DNA of 64,000 nt from Calothrix sp. FI2-JRJ7 (GCA_019359675.1 JAHHGX010000018.1:1-64000), one strand, 5' to 3'; shown: positions 51,265 through 61,612, counted from the stretch's first letter. Notes: a model not told the origin generated them from the sequence alone. A program made the numbers and translations.

Positions 51265-52908
51265 ATGCCATCTACCTTAAAGCTACTAACCGACCCTTTC
51301 TTACAACTTCCAACTGCAACAGGAATAAATGTTGTTTGGTTTACAGAGTTTGCTGGTTCACAACACACAGTATATTACGGCGAAAATCTTCATCTAAGCA
51401 CAGGCGCCTCCACAACCAAACTCACTCGTACCCGCGAAGACCAAAATTCACGAGTTGGCAACCAAAACGAAGACGGACAAATTTACAAACAACCCATCAC
51501 TCGCGATATTTGGCGCCACGAAGCCAAAATTACCAATTTAACTCCCGGTGTACGAGTAAACTATCGCGTTACAAGTACTGATAACGGCGCCAGTGTAACC
51601 AGCGATATATTTACTTTGGCGCCTCTCCCAGTTCCCAATACCCCCCTCAAAATTCTCCTCACATCTGACCATCAAATCAAGCCAATGGTCGCGGCAAATT
51701 TACAAAAAGTTACAGAAGCAATTGGAAAAGTTGATGCAGTTTGGTTCGCAGGTGATTTAGTTAACATTCCTGACCGTGCAAGCGAATGGTTTGATGATAA
51801 TAGAGGTAATGCTTTTTTCCCTTGTTTACAAGGACGCGGTAATTATGAAATGGAGTGGGATGGAACGAAAATAACTTATACGGGTGGACAAATTATACAA
51901 CATGCTCCCATGTTTACTTGTATTGGAAATCATGAATTAATGGGACGGTTTGCACGTGAAGGCAGTTTGAATAAAGAATTTGACGATACTATTCCTCGTA
52001 ATGTCGCATGTAAATTATATGGAGAAGAGTATTTAAAAGATAATTCCTTCAACACCGATACATACGAAGAAATTTTTACTTTGCCTGAAAGCGAAACAGG
52101 AGGCAAAACTTATTACGCTACTACCTTTGGTGATATACGTTTAGTAGTACTGTATGCTACAAATATGTGGCGGTTTGTATCAACCGAAGGTGGACGCAAA
52201 GGTAAGTATGGAGAACCAAAAGATGATTTAGAAAACCCAGAAAATTGGGGTTATGGGCAAATTATTTATGAACCTATAGCAAAAGGAAGTACACAGTATA
52301 ACTGGTTGGAAGCAGAATTAAACAGTTTAGAATTTCAACAAGCTAAATATAAAGTAGTGATGCTGCACCATCCACCCCATACACTCGGTGATAATATTGT
52401 TCCTGCTTACACTGACCCAATACAAGTTATCGAACACGATGACGACGGTGATATTAAAGATGTGCGATATGAATATCCTAAAGATGCAGATTATTTAGTG
52501 CGTGATGTAATACCGTTACTCGAAGCAGCAAAAGTACAACTAGTGTTTTTTGGACATTCCCATTTGTGGAACCGTTTTACTAGTGCATCGGGAATGCATT
52601 TTATTGAAACTTCTAATGTCGGCAATTCTTACGGTGCCGCTTTTGGGAACCGTAAGCGTGGTAATGTGCCTACTATGGGTAGCGATGATTATATTGAAAT
52701 GGGAGACCCTAACGGTTTAGAACCTGTTATACCTACACTGGCGCCCATGTTAAGTGAAGAGGGCGCCAAAATACCTTATATTTCAAGTAATGAAGTTACT
52801 GTGTTTAGTATTTTTGATACTGGAACATCTACAATAAGCAGTTATCGATTTGATACCCGTAAGCCAGAAAGCGAAATTATTAAGTTTGATGAGTTTAAAT
52901 TAATTTAA
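51265..52908 (+). CDS. Metallophosphoesterase with an N-terminal fibronectin-like domain
   Basis: 547 residues. An N-terminal purple-acid-phosphatase-like beta domain covers about 1-125 (GINVVWFTEFAGSQHTVYYG, ITNLTPGVRVNYRVTST). The binuclear-metal domain follows, with motif I LLTSDHQ, II WFAGDLVN, III TCIGNHEL, IV MLHHPPH and V FFGHSHLWNR. The first motif is D-x-x with His next to Asp, closer to purple acid phosphatases than to the usual DxH. No signal peptide is visible, which is unusual for this class. The substrate is unknown: phosphomonoesters or diesters are possible. Confidence 0.85.
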   Translation: MPSTLKLLTDPFLQLPTATGINVVWFTEFAGSQHTVYYGENLHLSTGASTTKLTRTREDQNSRVGNQNEDGQIYKQPITRDIWRHEAKITNLTPGVRVNYRVTSTDNGASVTSDIFTLAPLPVPNTPLKILLTSDHQIKPMVAANLQKVTEAIGKVDAVWFAGDLVNIPDRASEWFDDNRGNAFFPCLQGRGNYEMEWDGTKITYTGGQIIQHAPMFTCIGNHELMGRFAREGSLNKEFDDTIPRNVACKLYGEEYLKDNSFNTDTYEEIFTLPESETGGKTYYATTFGDIRLVVLYATNMWRFVSTEGGRKGKYGEPKDDLENPENWGYGQIIYEPIAKGSTQYNWLEAELNSLEFQQAKYKVVMLHHPPHTLGDNIVPAYTDPIQVIEHDDDGDIKDVRYEYPKDADYLVRDVIPLLEAAKVQLVFFGHSHLWNRFTSASGMHFIETSNVGNSYGAAFGNRKRGNVPTMGSDDYIEMGDPNGLEPVIPTLAPMLSEEGAKIPYISSNEVTVFSIFDTGTSTISSYRFDTRKPESEIIKFDEFKLI

Positions 52909-52961
52909 TTTCTCTTGTGGGGTAGGCATCCCTGCCTGCCCTATAATATGGCAAAATAATT

Positions 52962-53174
52962 TCAACCTCGAAACTCTTCACGAACAAGTTTTAAAAAATT
53001 AACTGCATCTGTACGATTTACAGATGGAAAATTATCCAAAAACTCTTCTAAACAAAATCCGTCATCTAAATATTCTAAAAGCGATTGTACTGGAACTCTG
53101 GTATTTGGAAATACTAATGTTCCACCCATAACCTCTGGGTTCGAGTTTAAAGGGCTTCGGACTAATGTAATCAT
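52962..53174 (-). CDS. DUF433-family (antitoxin-like) protein
   Basis: 70 residues: MITLVRSPLNSNPEVMGGTL, then VFPNTRVPVQSLLEYLDDGF and FLDNFPSVNRTDAVNFLKLV. This is the DUF433 helix-turn-helix fold of VapB45-like antitoxins, normally followed by a DUF5615 (VapC-like) toxin gene. No such toxin gene lies beside it, so it is a solitary member. A longer frame to 53234 would read into a GGTTGGGTGGAG-type repeat, so I place the start at 53174. Confidence 0.8.
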   Translation of the reverse strand: MITLVRSPLNSNPEVMGGTLVFPNTRVPVQSLLEYLDDGFCLEEFLDNFPSVNRTDAVNFLKLVREEFRG

Positions 53175-53377
53175 AATTTTGTTTTTGTTCTTTGAACTCT
53201 CCAAAATTAATGTTGGGTTCCGCTGTCGCTCCACCCAACCTACGTTTTGCTATATTACTATATGGTTAATTAAAGGAGAGGCAACTATTATTATGTAGCT
53301 TACGACATTGACTTATATAGTACTGTGAATATTGATTAAATTAATTATAAACTCCTGACTGTTGAATATATAGAAAA

Positions 53378-55129
53378 ATGATTAATCGTGGTTTAGATGA
53401 TTGGTACCAGTATATTAATAAACGTCCAGCCCTTGCTGTGACTTATTCTGTGTTATGGGTGGTCTTGGTTTGTGGGTTGGCGTTTTTTTGGCATTTGGGT
53501 AGTATCGGTTTGATTGATGAAACTGAACCTTTGTTTGCTGAGGCTTCACGGCAAATGATAATGCGTAATGATTGGATAACGCCTTTTTTTAATGATGAAA
53601 CACGATTTGATAAGCCTGCTTTGGTTTACTGGTTTCAAGCTATTGGATATTTAATTATAGGTGTAAATGAATGGGCGGTGCGTATTCCTAGTGCTGTTGC
53701 GGCGATGGCTACGATAGGTTTATCTTTTTATACTTTACAGTGGTATTTTTTAAAGCGAGATGCTTTGGAAGGTGTTACATTACCCACTCGTCGCTGGTTT
53801 ATTCCTTCTTTAGCAGCAGCAATGATGGCTTTTAATACGTCGATGCTCGTTTGGGGTAGAACCGGTGTTTCTGATATGTTGCTTACTGGTTGTATAGCTT
53901 CGTCTTTACTTTGCTTTTTTCTTGGCTATGCGAAACAGGAAGAAGGAGAAGCAAGTAGTGGTTGGTATTTTGCTTTTTATGTTTTGGTTGCAGGCGCCAT
54001 TTTAACTAAGGGACCTATTGGTATAGTGTTACCAGGTTTAGTGATTGCGGCTTTTTTATTTTATCTTGGTAACTTTTTTGAGGTGTTGCGAGAAATACGT
54101 CTGATTCCGGGTTTGTTAATTATTTTTGGGTTATCGGCGCCTTGGTATATGCTTGTAATTTGGCGCAATAATGATTATATAGATTCTTTTTTTGGCTATC
54201 ATAACGTTGAACGCTTTACTGATGTTGTAAATGGACATCAGGCGCCTTGGTTTTTCTATTTTCTTGTGGTGTTACTCGGTTTTGCGCCATATTCCGTTTA
54301 TTTACCGAGTGCGATGCTCAACTTGAAGTTCTGGCAACGAGAAAATTGGCGCCATAAACCCAGAGTTGAACAACTTAGCTTATTCGCGTTCATGTGGTTT
54401 TTGTGCGTATTTGGCTTTTTTACTATTGCTGTTACAAAACTTCCTAGCTACGTTTTACCTTTAATGCCTGCTTGCGCTATACTTGTGGGGATATTATGGG
54501 CTGATGTTCTAACCTTATCCCCAACTCCTGGGTTTCGCTTCAGTGCTTGGGTTAATATAGTTTTTGTCTCCGCTTGTTCTGCTGCCTTGTTCTATGTTCC
54601 TAAACTACTTGGTTATGACCCTGCTGCACCAAATATTGCTCAAACTATACAACAATCAAATATTACGGTTGTCAGTGGTATAATTTGGCTTGTTTGTGCA
54701 ATAGTGTTAGCGTTTTTAGTGTTGAGAAAACACTGGGTTGCTTTGATAGGTACTAATTTAATTGCATTCGCTTTATTTTTAGTCTTTGCTTTAACACCAG
54801 CATTATTTGTTCTAGACGGTGAAAGACAACTACCTTTACGTAAATTATCTGCTGCTGCTGTCCAAAATATTCAACCTCAAGAAGAACTTATTATGGTTGG
54901 CTTCAAAAAACCTACCGTAGCTTTTTACACTAAACGCCATGTTACTTACATTAGAACTAATGAAGCTGCAAGCCAGTATATACTAAATAAAACTGCTAAA
55001 AATAGTTCTTCATCGGTATTAGTTTTAACACAACCGAGAAAATTTCCGGAAATGGGATTACAACCAACTGATTATAAGGTTTTGGGTGATAGCGGCGCCT
55101 ACAGATTAGCACGAGTCGAAAAGAAGTAA
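53378..55129 (+). CDS. GT39-family (ArnT/PMT-like) membrane glycosyltransferase
   Basis: 583 residues with about twelve membrane segments. The first external loop holds the family motif LIDETEPLFAEASRQMIMRN (a D-E pair, catalytic in PMT/ArnT enzymes), followed by WITPFFNDETRFDKPALVYW, also typical. The soluble C-terminal part is short. GT39 enzymes move a sugar from a polyprenyl phosphate to protein, lipid A or polymers on the outer face of the inner membrane; the acceptor is unknown here. The ATG at 53378 is well placed. The gene is convergent with the hybrid kinase; repeats lie between them. Confidence 0.88.
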   Translation: MINRGLDDWYQYINKRPALAVTYSVLWVVLVCGLAFFWHLGSIGLIDETEPLFAEASRQMIMRNDWITPFFNDETRFDKPALVYWFQAIGYLIIGVNEWAVRIPSAVAAMATIGLSFYTLQWYFLKRDALEGVTLPTRRWFIPSLAAAMMAFNTSMLVWGRTGVSDMLLTGCIASSLLCFFLGYAKQEEGEASSGWYFAFYVLVAGAILTKGPIGIVLPGLVIAAFLFYLGNFFEVLREIRLIPGLLIIFGLSAPWYMLVIWRNNDYIDSFFGYHNVERFTDVVNGHQAPWFFYFLVVLLGFAPYSVYLPSAMLNLKFWQRENWRHKPRVEQLSLFAFMWFLCVFGFFTIAVTKLPSYVLPLMPACAILVGILWADVLTLSPTPGFRFSAWVNIVFVSACSAALFYVPKLLGYDPAAPNIAQTIQQSNITVVSGIIWLVCAIVLAFLVLRKHWVALIGTNLIAFALFLVFALTPALFVLDGERQLPLRKLSAAAVQNIQPQEELIMVGFKKPTVAFYTKRHVTYIRTNEAASQYILNKTAKNSSSSVLVLTQPRKFPEMGLQPTDYKVLGDSGAYRLARVEKK

Positions 55130-55254
55130 AGAAACCGGGTTTCTACGCAAAATAAGCTTTTTTATTATAAGTTCTCATAAAGAAACCCGGTTTCTAAGTT
55201 TCTATGCAAAATAGTCGTTTTTATTACAAGTTATCATAAAGAAACCCGGTTTCT
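55130..55254. repeat. Three AGAAACC(C/G)GG-type repeats between convergent genes
   Basis: Copies lie at 55130-55144, 55181-55195 and 55240-55254. The second and third belong to a direct repeat of about 59 bp (TTTCTA, GCAAAATA, TTTTTATTA, AAAGAAACCC). The third ends within the stop codon of the hybrid kinase gene. The first with either of the others can form a hairpin. Confidence 0.75.
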
Positions 55255-58200
55255 AAGATTTTAAAATTTGATGAATTTCATGTAGTAAATCTTCCATCGA
55301 AATAGAACGAGGTAAGGTTTTAGCGGTTGACTTTACTGACGTGTGAGTTGATATCGAGATTAAGTTTTCTTGCTTCTCGTTACTGTTTACACGTCGGTCA
55401 AGTATTAACATTGGTGGTAAATGAAAAGGTAATTTCTCTAAGGTTTTAAGTGTAGAAATTACTTGCTTTTCTGGCGCCGATTCTTCTAAACAAATCACCA
55501 TTAAGTCAATACTACGATGACGAATTTGCTGTAATAATTCAGACCATGAGCGACAAGGTGCTGTTTTGAAGCCACCTGTTTGTAAATACTGAATCAATGC
55601 CTGCATCCATTCAGAAGCACGTGCTATATTAGCGTTATCACTTAGATTTCCTAAATGTTTTTCGACGCGATGATTACGTAAATGTGTATTGCGCGCTTCG
55701 GGTAAATCTGGCAATATGGCAAAATCGACTACTAATATACTAGGTGGGCAAGATATTCCTGCGGCTATTTGCAATACCGAAAGTAGCGTGTTGATATTAA
55801 AAGTATTATTTTCCTCGTTGCTCAAGGGAGTTAAACAGGGAAAGACTGAAAGTCCCGAAATTTGAGAAGCAACTTGAGCAGCTTCAACATTACACGTCAC
55901 CAGTGGTAAAGTTGCTAAACGAGGATGTTGACTTATGGTGTCGAGATATTTTTTAGCTGTTTCCATCGGAGCATCTAGGAGCATAACATCGAATTGCCAA
56001 ACCCGTGCTAGCAACTCAGCTTGTTCAAGGTCGTCAACTTCGATAACGCGATGGTCAGGTAGTGAAGGTTGGTTACTAACTATATCAGGATTTACAAGTC
56101 GCAAAATTCGTAGTGGAACGTTCGCAGGAATTAACTCTATATTTTCTCCAGTTTGTTTTTTGACTTCGGGTGAAACTGATAAACTGTCTAGTAATGGCGC
56201 CAGCATTTGATGCTGTACAGGTAAACGTAAAAATCCATCCGCACGATTTGCTTTAGCTTGTTCTTTCTCGGCAGCTGTCGCAGTTACAATTACAGGAATG
56301 TGACGTGTGGCATCTTCTGATTTTAGTAATGTTAGTACATCCCAACCTGATAATAGTGGTAGCAGTGGGTTGAGAAATATTGCTTTGGGTTGTAACCTAC
56401 GCGCTTTTTCGACTGCTTCACATCCAGAACGCGCAATGGCTACACGATACCCCATTCCAGTTAGGTGTTCCGTTAACTCTTCTATATATCTACCTACAGC
56501 TTCGACTAATAATATTAATCTTTGTGAGGAATCATGGCGCCCTCTAACATTACCTGTTGTCTCAAAATTATTTTTTGTAGACGGTACTGCATCAAAAAAT
56601 GATTGACGTTTTAAGTTGATATCTTGCTGGTAACTGTATATTTTATCTTGCAATTTTTCTGTGGCAAGCTCTTTACGTCCATGAGGGTCGAGCGAGTTTT
56701 CTGTAAAAGCTGCTTTAGGAGGACTCGGAGGAAGCAAAAGCGTAAACTGACTACCTTTGCCTTCTCGTGATAAAAAGCTAACATCACCTCCGTGAAGTCT
56801 CGCTAAAGCACGAGTTAATACTAGTCCTAACCCTGTACCTTCATACTGACGGGTTAATGGATTTTCTAACTGTTGAAATTTCTGAAAAATTAAATGTTGT
56901 TGGTGTTCAGGTATACCAATTCCTGTATCCCAAACAGTGAAGGCAACCCAACCTTCCCAATAGTTAACACGCAAACCAATTTTGCCACTACCTTCGGTAA
57001 ATTTGAAAGCGTTAGAAAGCAAGTGAACGAGCATTTGCCGCAACCGCTGTTCATCAGCAATAATTTCGTCTAAACCTGGTTCTATAAATAAAGTAAATTC
57101 GTGATTTTTTTCTGATTGTACTTTACTCGACGAGGCGTGAATCGTTTTGCTTTCTGTTAAAGCTAGGTCACATACTGTTTTAATTTTGACAGAGCCTAAT
57201 AATAACTCCATTTGCCCGGTTTCCATTCGGGTCAAATCAAGAATATCATTAACTACACTCATTAAATGGCGCCCACTTTGATGAATAAGTCCAGCGTAAC
57301 GTGCTTGCCGTTCGTTTAATTCACCTAATTGTTGGTCAATTAAAAGTCGAGATAACCCAAGGACTGCGGTTAAAGGGGTTTTGAGTTCATGACTAATACA
57401 TGCCAAAAACTCGTCCTTTAAACGGTTCATTTGAATCAAATCAGCATTTTTTGCCGCTAATTCTTTACTGAGTTGCTGCTGTTCGGTAACATCGGTTGCT
57501 AGCACTAACCATAATTCACCACCATAACTAACAAGTGAATTTAATTGATGCCCATCAAGTAATGAAACAAAATGTCGGGAAGCAACTTCATAAGTTGAAC
57601 CCTTTGAGAACTGGATATCCTCAGACGTGTTTAAATAACTTTGTCTAATATTATTTGCGGCAATTTCGGTTTCCGTCGAAATTGATTCTCCCAATACCTT
57701 CATTTCAGGACTATCAAGGGGAATTTTTGCGAATTGCCACACCCGTTCTTGACCGCTTTGCACTTCAACTACACAAGTGCAAGTACCTAGTTGACTATCA
57801 AGGACACAACGATTATTTTTGGGTTTACTACGTCTTTTGCTTGAAGTTGATTGTGTGCTACGACTCGTAGTCCGTGGTTTCATACTATCTGACCAAATTG
57901 TCTCGACTTCTTGCCGTACTCCATCTGGGTCTTTTAATACTCCTAACTGCTGCCACCATGCTGGGTTTTGCGCCACAATATCACCTGCACTCGTTTGCAA
58001 CATTAAAGGCCAAGGTAAACGTTCGAGTAATTGTACTAACGATTGATATTGTTGAGATTTTTCTCTTGCTTTTAAAGAACTATTTAACGCGAGACTTGAT
58101 GGTTGTGATGGTTTGGGAGCAGGATTTTTCTTACTTGTACGTGCTGACGATTGCTTTTTGGTTTTATTACTACCGTTGGAACTATTATTCACTATTAACT

Positions 58201-58606
58201 TGTTCAAATGCTTGAGCAATCGAGTCGTATCAACCAATCCCGCATATTTTCCATAAGAATCTGTTACAACTATAGATGTATCGCTATCGTCTGAATATAA
58301 AACTTGACTAAATTCTTGAATAGTTGCTTCTATAGATACTAAACGTATCGATTTAATTGCATGATTGAATGTGAGAAGTTGGTGCTGCAAATTTTGGACA
58401 GACTGACCTTGTGTCACAGCTAGTACTTGCGGCAACAAACTGGACAAATGTACAATTCCGGTAGGCACCCCAAGTTCTGAGACAACAACTAGCCGTTCGG
58501 AATTTTCAGATTCAAAGATGGACAATACATCCAAAAGAGTTGTGGATTGCCAGCAGATAGGAACGGTTATAATAAACTCATCAAGCGGATATTCTAGCAT
58601 TGGCAT
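55253..58606 (-). CDS. CBS-domain hybrid sensor histidine kinase with degenerate receiver
   Basis: About 1117 residues, no membrane segment. Domain order: two CBS domains (about 5-135), a Ser/Lys-rich linker, a PAS-like region (LPWPLMLQTSAGDIVAQNPA), HisKA with the His in FLACISHELKTPLTAVLG, HATPase_c (DTGIGIP and GLGLVLTRAL), then a receiver-like domain and further Rossmann-like segments. The receiver has Asn where the phospho-Asp should be (FLNPLLPLLSGWDVL), LLVEAV for the acidic pair, and LRLPV in place of KP, so it cannot take phosphate. Start: ATG 58606 rather than TTG 58636, because a GA-rich site precedes it. The stop lies in a repeat. Confidence 0.88.
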   Translation of the reverse strand: MPMLEYPLDEFIITVPICWQSTTLLDVLSIFESENSERLVVVSELGVPTGIVHLSSLLPQVLAVTQGQSVQNLQHQLLTFNHAIKSIRLVSIEATIQEFSQVLYSDDSDTSIVVTDSYGKYAGLVDTTRLLKHLNKLIVNNSSNGSNKTKKQSSARTSKKNPAPKPSQPSSLALNSSLKAREKSQQYQSLVQLLERLPWPLMLQTSAGDIVAQNPAWWQQLGVLKDPDGVRQEVETIWSDSMKPRTTSRSTQSTSSKRRSKPKNNRCVLDSQLGTCTCVVEVQSGQERVWQFAKIPLDSPEMKVLGESISTETEIAANNIRQSYLNTSEDIQFSKGSTYEVASRHFVSLLDGHQLNSLVSYGGELWLVLATDVTEQQQLSKELAAKNADLIQMNRLKDEFLACISHELKTPLTAVLGLSRLLIDQQLGELNERQARYAGLIHQSGRHLMSVVNDILDLTRMETGQMELLLGSVKIKTVCDLALTESKTIHASSSKVQSEKNHEFTLFIEPGLDEIIADEQRLRQMLVHLLSNAFKFTEGSGKIGLRVNYWEGWVAFTVWDTGIGIPEHQQHLIFQKFQQLENPLTRQYEGTGLGLVLTRALARLHGGDVSFLSREGKGSQFTLLLPPSPPKAAFTENSLDPHGRKELATEKLQDKIYSYQQDINLKRQSFFDAVPSTKNNFETTGNVRGRHDSSQRLILLVEAVGRYIEELTEHLTGMGYRVAIARSGCEAVEKARRLQPKAIFLNPLLPLLSGWDVLTLLKSEDATRHIPVIVTATAAEKEQAKANRADGFLRLPVQHQMLAPLLDSLSVSPEVKKQTGENIELIPANVPLRILRLVNPDIVSNQPSLPDHRVIEVDDLEQAELLARVWQFDVMLLDAPMETAKKYLDTISQHPRLATLPLVTCNVEAAQVASQISGLSVFPCLTPLSNEENNTFNINTLLSVLQIAAGISCPPSILVVDFAILPDLPEARNTHLRNHRVEKHLGNLSDNANIARASEWMQALIQYLQTGGFKTAPCRSWSELLQQIRHRSIDLMVICLEESAPEKQVISTLKTLEKLPFHLPPMLILDRRVNSNEKQENLISISTHTSVKSTAKTLPRSISMEDLLHEIHQILKS

Positions 58607-58636
58607 TTTTTTGCTCTCGTCATTCTGGTTCCGCAA

Positions 58637-59241
58637 GCTAAAACTGTTGCAAATAACACCCTCGGCGCCCCTAAAATGCCAACGGTGTGAAACACTACGC
58701 TTAAACGCTTGTCGAAAATTTAAACTTAAAGAGATTTAGGTTAAGTAATATAAATCAAACATGTGCGCGTAAAACAGGTTAACAGTAGCACGAATATTAA
58801 GATTTGAGAGAAGGTGCCGTTGTAAACTTGACGGACAACTTTGGTCAAACAATGGTACAGAAGTCGTGCAAGCGTTCTGTAATGTAGTGTGACAAAAACT
58901 ATTGGGCGTGCAAGAACTCCTGATAACAACTGCTATGACAATTATGACTTGAAAATAGCGATAACAACCTTTAGGAATTATAATGATTTAGAATGAGGGA
59001 TTTTTTTATCTTTGTTCAAGTATCTTATCAACTTGTTAAATTGCGAAGCAATGTTACAGATTATTTACGATGCCAATGATATTAAAGTCGCGCTTGTGAG
59101 TGGAAATTAACTATTATCAGCAGCATTATTTGATTTTTGTCAATAGTAAAGTAACTAATTAGGGAGGCGCCATAGTAAGCACAGTCATTAGATTTATAGA
59201 TATGTATCTGCCCCTAGGTAGATATTACGCAAAAAAACAGC
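58637..59241. other. Intergenic region between the hybrid kinase and kaiA
   Basis: About 600 bp between divergent genes. I see no gene, repeat or RNA. It should contain the promoter of the kai cluster, but no motif stands out by eye. Confidence 0.4.
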
Positions 59242-59589
59242 ATGATAGGAGAACCGATAACAAACGTCAAGCACTTATCACAAATGACGACAGGTGAGCA
59301 GCGAGCAGTGCTAGAGCAATTAAAATTACAGTATCGAGTGATTCTGATTAATTACTTTACCGAAGAGGAAACACTGCAAGACTTAATAGACAAATTTATT
59401 AATGCGCTGTTTTGTGCTAATATTCCTGTGCCGCAAATTATTGAAATGCATATGGAACTTATAGATGAGTTTTCTAAACAATTAAAATTAGAAGGGCGAA
59501 GCGATGAAGCACTGCTTGATTACCGCTTGACGCTCATCGATATTCTTGCTCATTTGTGCGAAACGTATCGAGGTTCGCTACCCAAGTAA
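59242..59589 (+). CDS. kaiA: Circadian clock protein KaiA, short form
   Basis: 115 residues that correspond to the C-terminal helical domain of KaiA (about 180-284 in Synechococcus): [39 protein letters not shown], then [20 protein letters not shown] and [17 protein letters not shown]. This domain dimerises and binds the KaiC A-loop to promote KaiC autophosphorylation. The N-terminal pseudo-receiver, which senses quinone redox state, is missing, as known for heterocystous cyanobacteria. kaiB follows after 11 bp. The ATG at 59242 has AGGAG-like spacing problems, but no other start fits. Confidence 0.93.
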   Translation: MIGEPITNVKHLSQMTTGEQRAVLEQLKLQYRVILINYFTEEETLQDLIDKFINALFCANIPVPQIIEMHMELIDEFSKQLKLEGRSDEALLDYRLTLIDILAHLCETYRGSLPK

Positions 59590-59600
59590 GCAATACTCAT

Positions 59601-59918
59601 ATGAATAAAGTAAGAAAAACTTACGTCCTGAAGCTATATGTAGCGGGTAATACACCCAACTCAGTACGGGCATTGAAAACACTCAAAAACATACTGGAGC
59701 AGGAGTTTCAGGGCATATACGCTTTGAAAGTCATCGACGTGATGAAAAATCCGCAGTTGGCGGAAGAAGACAAAATATTAGCGACACCGACTTTATCAAA
59801 AATTTTGCCGCCACCAGTTCGTAAAATTATAGGAGATTTGTCAGACCGTGAACGAGTATTGATAGGGTTAGATTTGCTGTATGAAGAACTAAAAGAAGAA
59901 GATTTATTTGAAGAATAG
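59601..59918 (+). CDS. kaiB: Circadian clock protein KaiB
   Basis: 105 residues, thioredoxin-like fold-switching protein that binds KaiC in the dephosphorylation phase. The N-terminal half has [20 protein letters not shown]. The switch half has [20 protein letters not shown], then [19 protein letters not shown]. An acidic tail closes the protein ([11 protein letters not shown]). The ATG at 59601 gives the usual length, and longer in-frame starts overlap kaiA without support. It is the second gene of kaiABC. Confidence 0.96.
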   Translation: MNKVRKTYVLKLYVAGNTPNSVRALKTLKNILEQEFQGIYALKVIDVMKNPQLAEEDKILATPTLSKILPPPVRKIIGDLSDRERVLIGLDLLYEELKEEDLFEE

Positions 59919-59977
59919 AAAACTAGAGATAAAAATATACAATATCGACCTGAGTTCATAGAAAAAGTGGCATAAAA

Positions 59978-61540
59978 ATGAGTGATAACGACCTGCCAGG
60001 GCAAAAAAACACACCTAGAATTGGAGGTGTAGATAAAATACGCACGATGATAGAGGGGTTCGACGACATTAGTCATGGGGGATTGCCCATTGGTAGAACT
60101 ACCCTTTTCAGCGGCACATCCGGAACTGGCAAGACATTATTCTCTCTCCAGTTTCTATTCAACGGGATTCATTTTTTTAATGAACCAGGTGTCTTTGTCA
60201 CTTTTGAGGAGTCACCGAGCGATATTATAAAAAATGCTTATATATTTGGTTGGGATTTACAACGTCTAATCGAAGAGGGAAAGTTGTTTATACTCGACGC
60301 ATCTCCTGACCCTGAAGGACAAGACATTGTTGGCAATTTTGACTTGAGTGCGCTGATTGAGCGATTACAGTACGCAATTCGTAAGTATAAGGCGCGACGA
60401 GTATCTATCGATTCAATTACGGCAGTTTTTCAGCAGTATGAAGCCATTGGAGTTGTTCGTCGAGAAATTTTTCGTTTAGTAGCACGTTTAAAGTTGCTAA
60501 ACGTGACAACAATTATTACTACAGAGCGTGGTGAGGAATACGGCCCGGTTGCGTCTTTTGGAGTTGAAGAGTTTGTTTCTGATAACGTGGTAATTGTACG
60601 TAACGTGTTGGAAGGGGAACGTCGGCGCCGGACAATAGAAATCCTTAAACTGCGTGGGACTACGCATATGAAAGGAGAATATCCTTTTACTATTACTAAC
60701 GATGGTGTTAATATTTTTCCTTTGGGAGCAATGCGCTTGACACAGCGTTCCTCGAACGTGCGTGTTTCTTCTGGTGTCAAAATTCTAGATGGTATGTGTG
60801 GTGGTGGTTTCTTCAAAGATTCAATTATTTTAGCAACAGGCGCCACTGGTACAGGAAAAACATTACTAGTGAGCCAATTTATACAAGAAGCTTGTAACAA
60901 TGGTGAACGAGCAATATTATTTGCTTATGAAGAATCGCGCGCGCAGTTATCAAGAAACGCTTCCTCATGGGGTATTGACTTTGAAGAATTAGAGCGGCAA
61001 GGATTATTGAAAATTATTTGTACTTATCCCGAATCTACAGGTTTGGAAGACCATTTACAAATAATAAAATCCGAAATTGCAGAATTTAAGCCCGCACGAA
61101 TTGCTATCGACTCATTATCAGCTTTAGCGCGAGGAGTTACAAATAATACTTTCCGACAATTTGTAATTGGTGTAACAGGTTATGCGAAACAAGAAGAAAT
61201 TACAGGTTTCTTCACAAATACAACCGACCAGTTTATGGGGTCGCACTCGATTACCGATTCACACATATCAACAATCACCGACACAATCTTAATGTTGCAG
61301 TACGTCGAGATTCGGGGGGAAATGGCACGCGCAATTAATGTATTCAAAATGCGCGGTTCTTGGCACGATAAAGGTATTCGTGAATACAACATTACTGCTG
61401 ATGGGCCTGATATTAAAGACTCTTTCCGCAATTATGAGCGAATCGTTAGCGGTTCTCCATCTAGAGTTGTTTCAGATGAAAAGGCAGAATTATCGCGCAT
61501 CGTTAGAAGCTTTCAAACAAAAGAAAGCCCTGATACTTAA
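59978..61540 (+). CDS. kaiC: Circadian clock ATPase/kinase KaiC
   Basis: 520 residues with two RecA-like domains. CI: Walker A SGTSGTGKTLFS, catalytic Glu pair VFVTFEESPSD. CII: Walker A GATGTGKTLLVS, and the autophosphorylation region ITDSHISTITDTILML, where the adjacent Ser-Thr of IST are the two sites (S431/T432 in Synechococcus). The A-loop and C-terminal tail needed for KaiA action are present (YNITADGPDIKDSFRNYERI). All key residues are kept, so the oscillator should work. It lies 59 bp after kaiB. Confidence 0.97.
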   Translation: MSDNDLPGQKNTPRIGGVDKIRTMIEGFDDISHGGLPIGRTTLFSGTSGTGKTLFSLQFLFNGIHFFNEPGVFVTFEESPSDIIKNAYIFGWDLQRLIEEGKLFILDASPDPEGQDIVGNFDLSALIERLQYAIRKYKARRVSIDSITAVFQQYEAIGVVRREIFRLVARLKLLNVTTIITTERGEEYGPVASFGVEEFVSDNVVIVRNVLEGERRRRTIEILKLRGTTHMKGEYPFTITNDGVNIFPLGAMRLTQRSSNVRVSSGVKILDGMCGGGFFKDSIILATGATGTGKTLLVSQFIQEACNNGERAILFAYEESRAQLSRNASSWGIDFEELERQGLLKIICTYPESTGLEDHLQIIKSEIAEFKPARIAIDSLSALARGVTNNTFRQFVIGVTGYAKQEEITGFFTNTTDQFMGSHSITDSHISTITDTILMLQYVEIRGEMARAINVFKMRGSWHDKGIREYNITADGPDIKDSFRNYERIVSGSPSRVVSDEKAELSRIVRSFQTKESPDT

Positions 61541-61612
61541 GCTATTATCGTGTTATATTTCTATGCGTGGGAAACGGTTTAAGCCGATGTCATTTTTTGT
61601 GTGAGGGACCCG

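Noticed and set aside
58741-58929. 62-codon minus-strand frame in the spacer before kaiA
   Set aside because: No ribosome-binding site, low-complexity composition and no recognisable domain; treated as non-coding.
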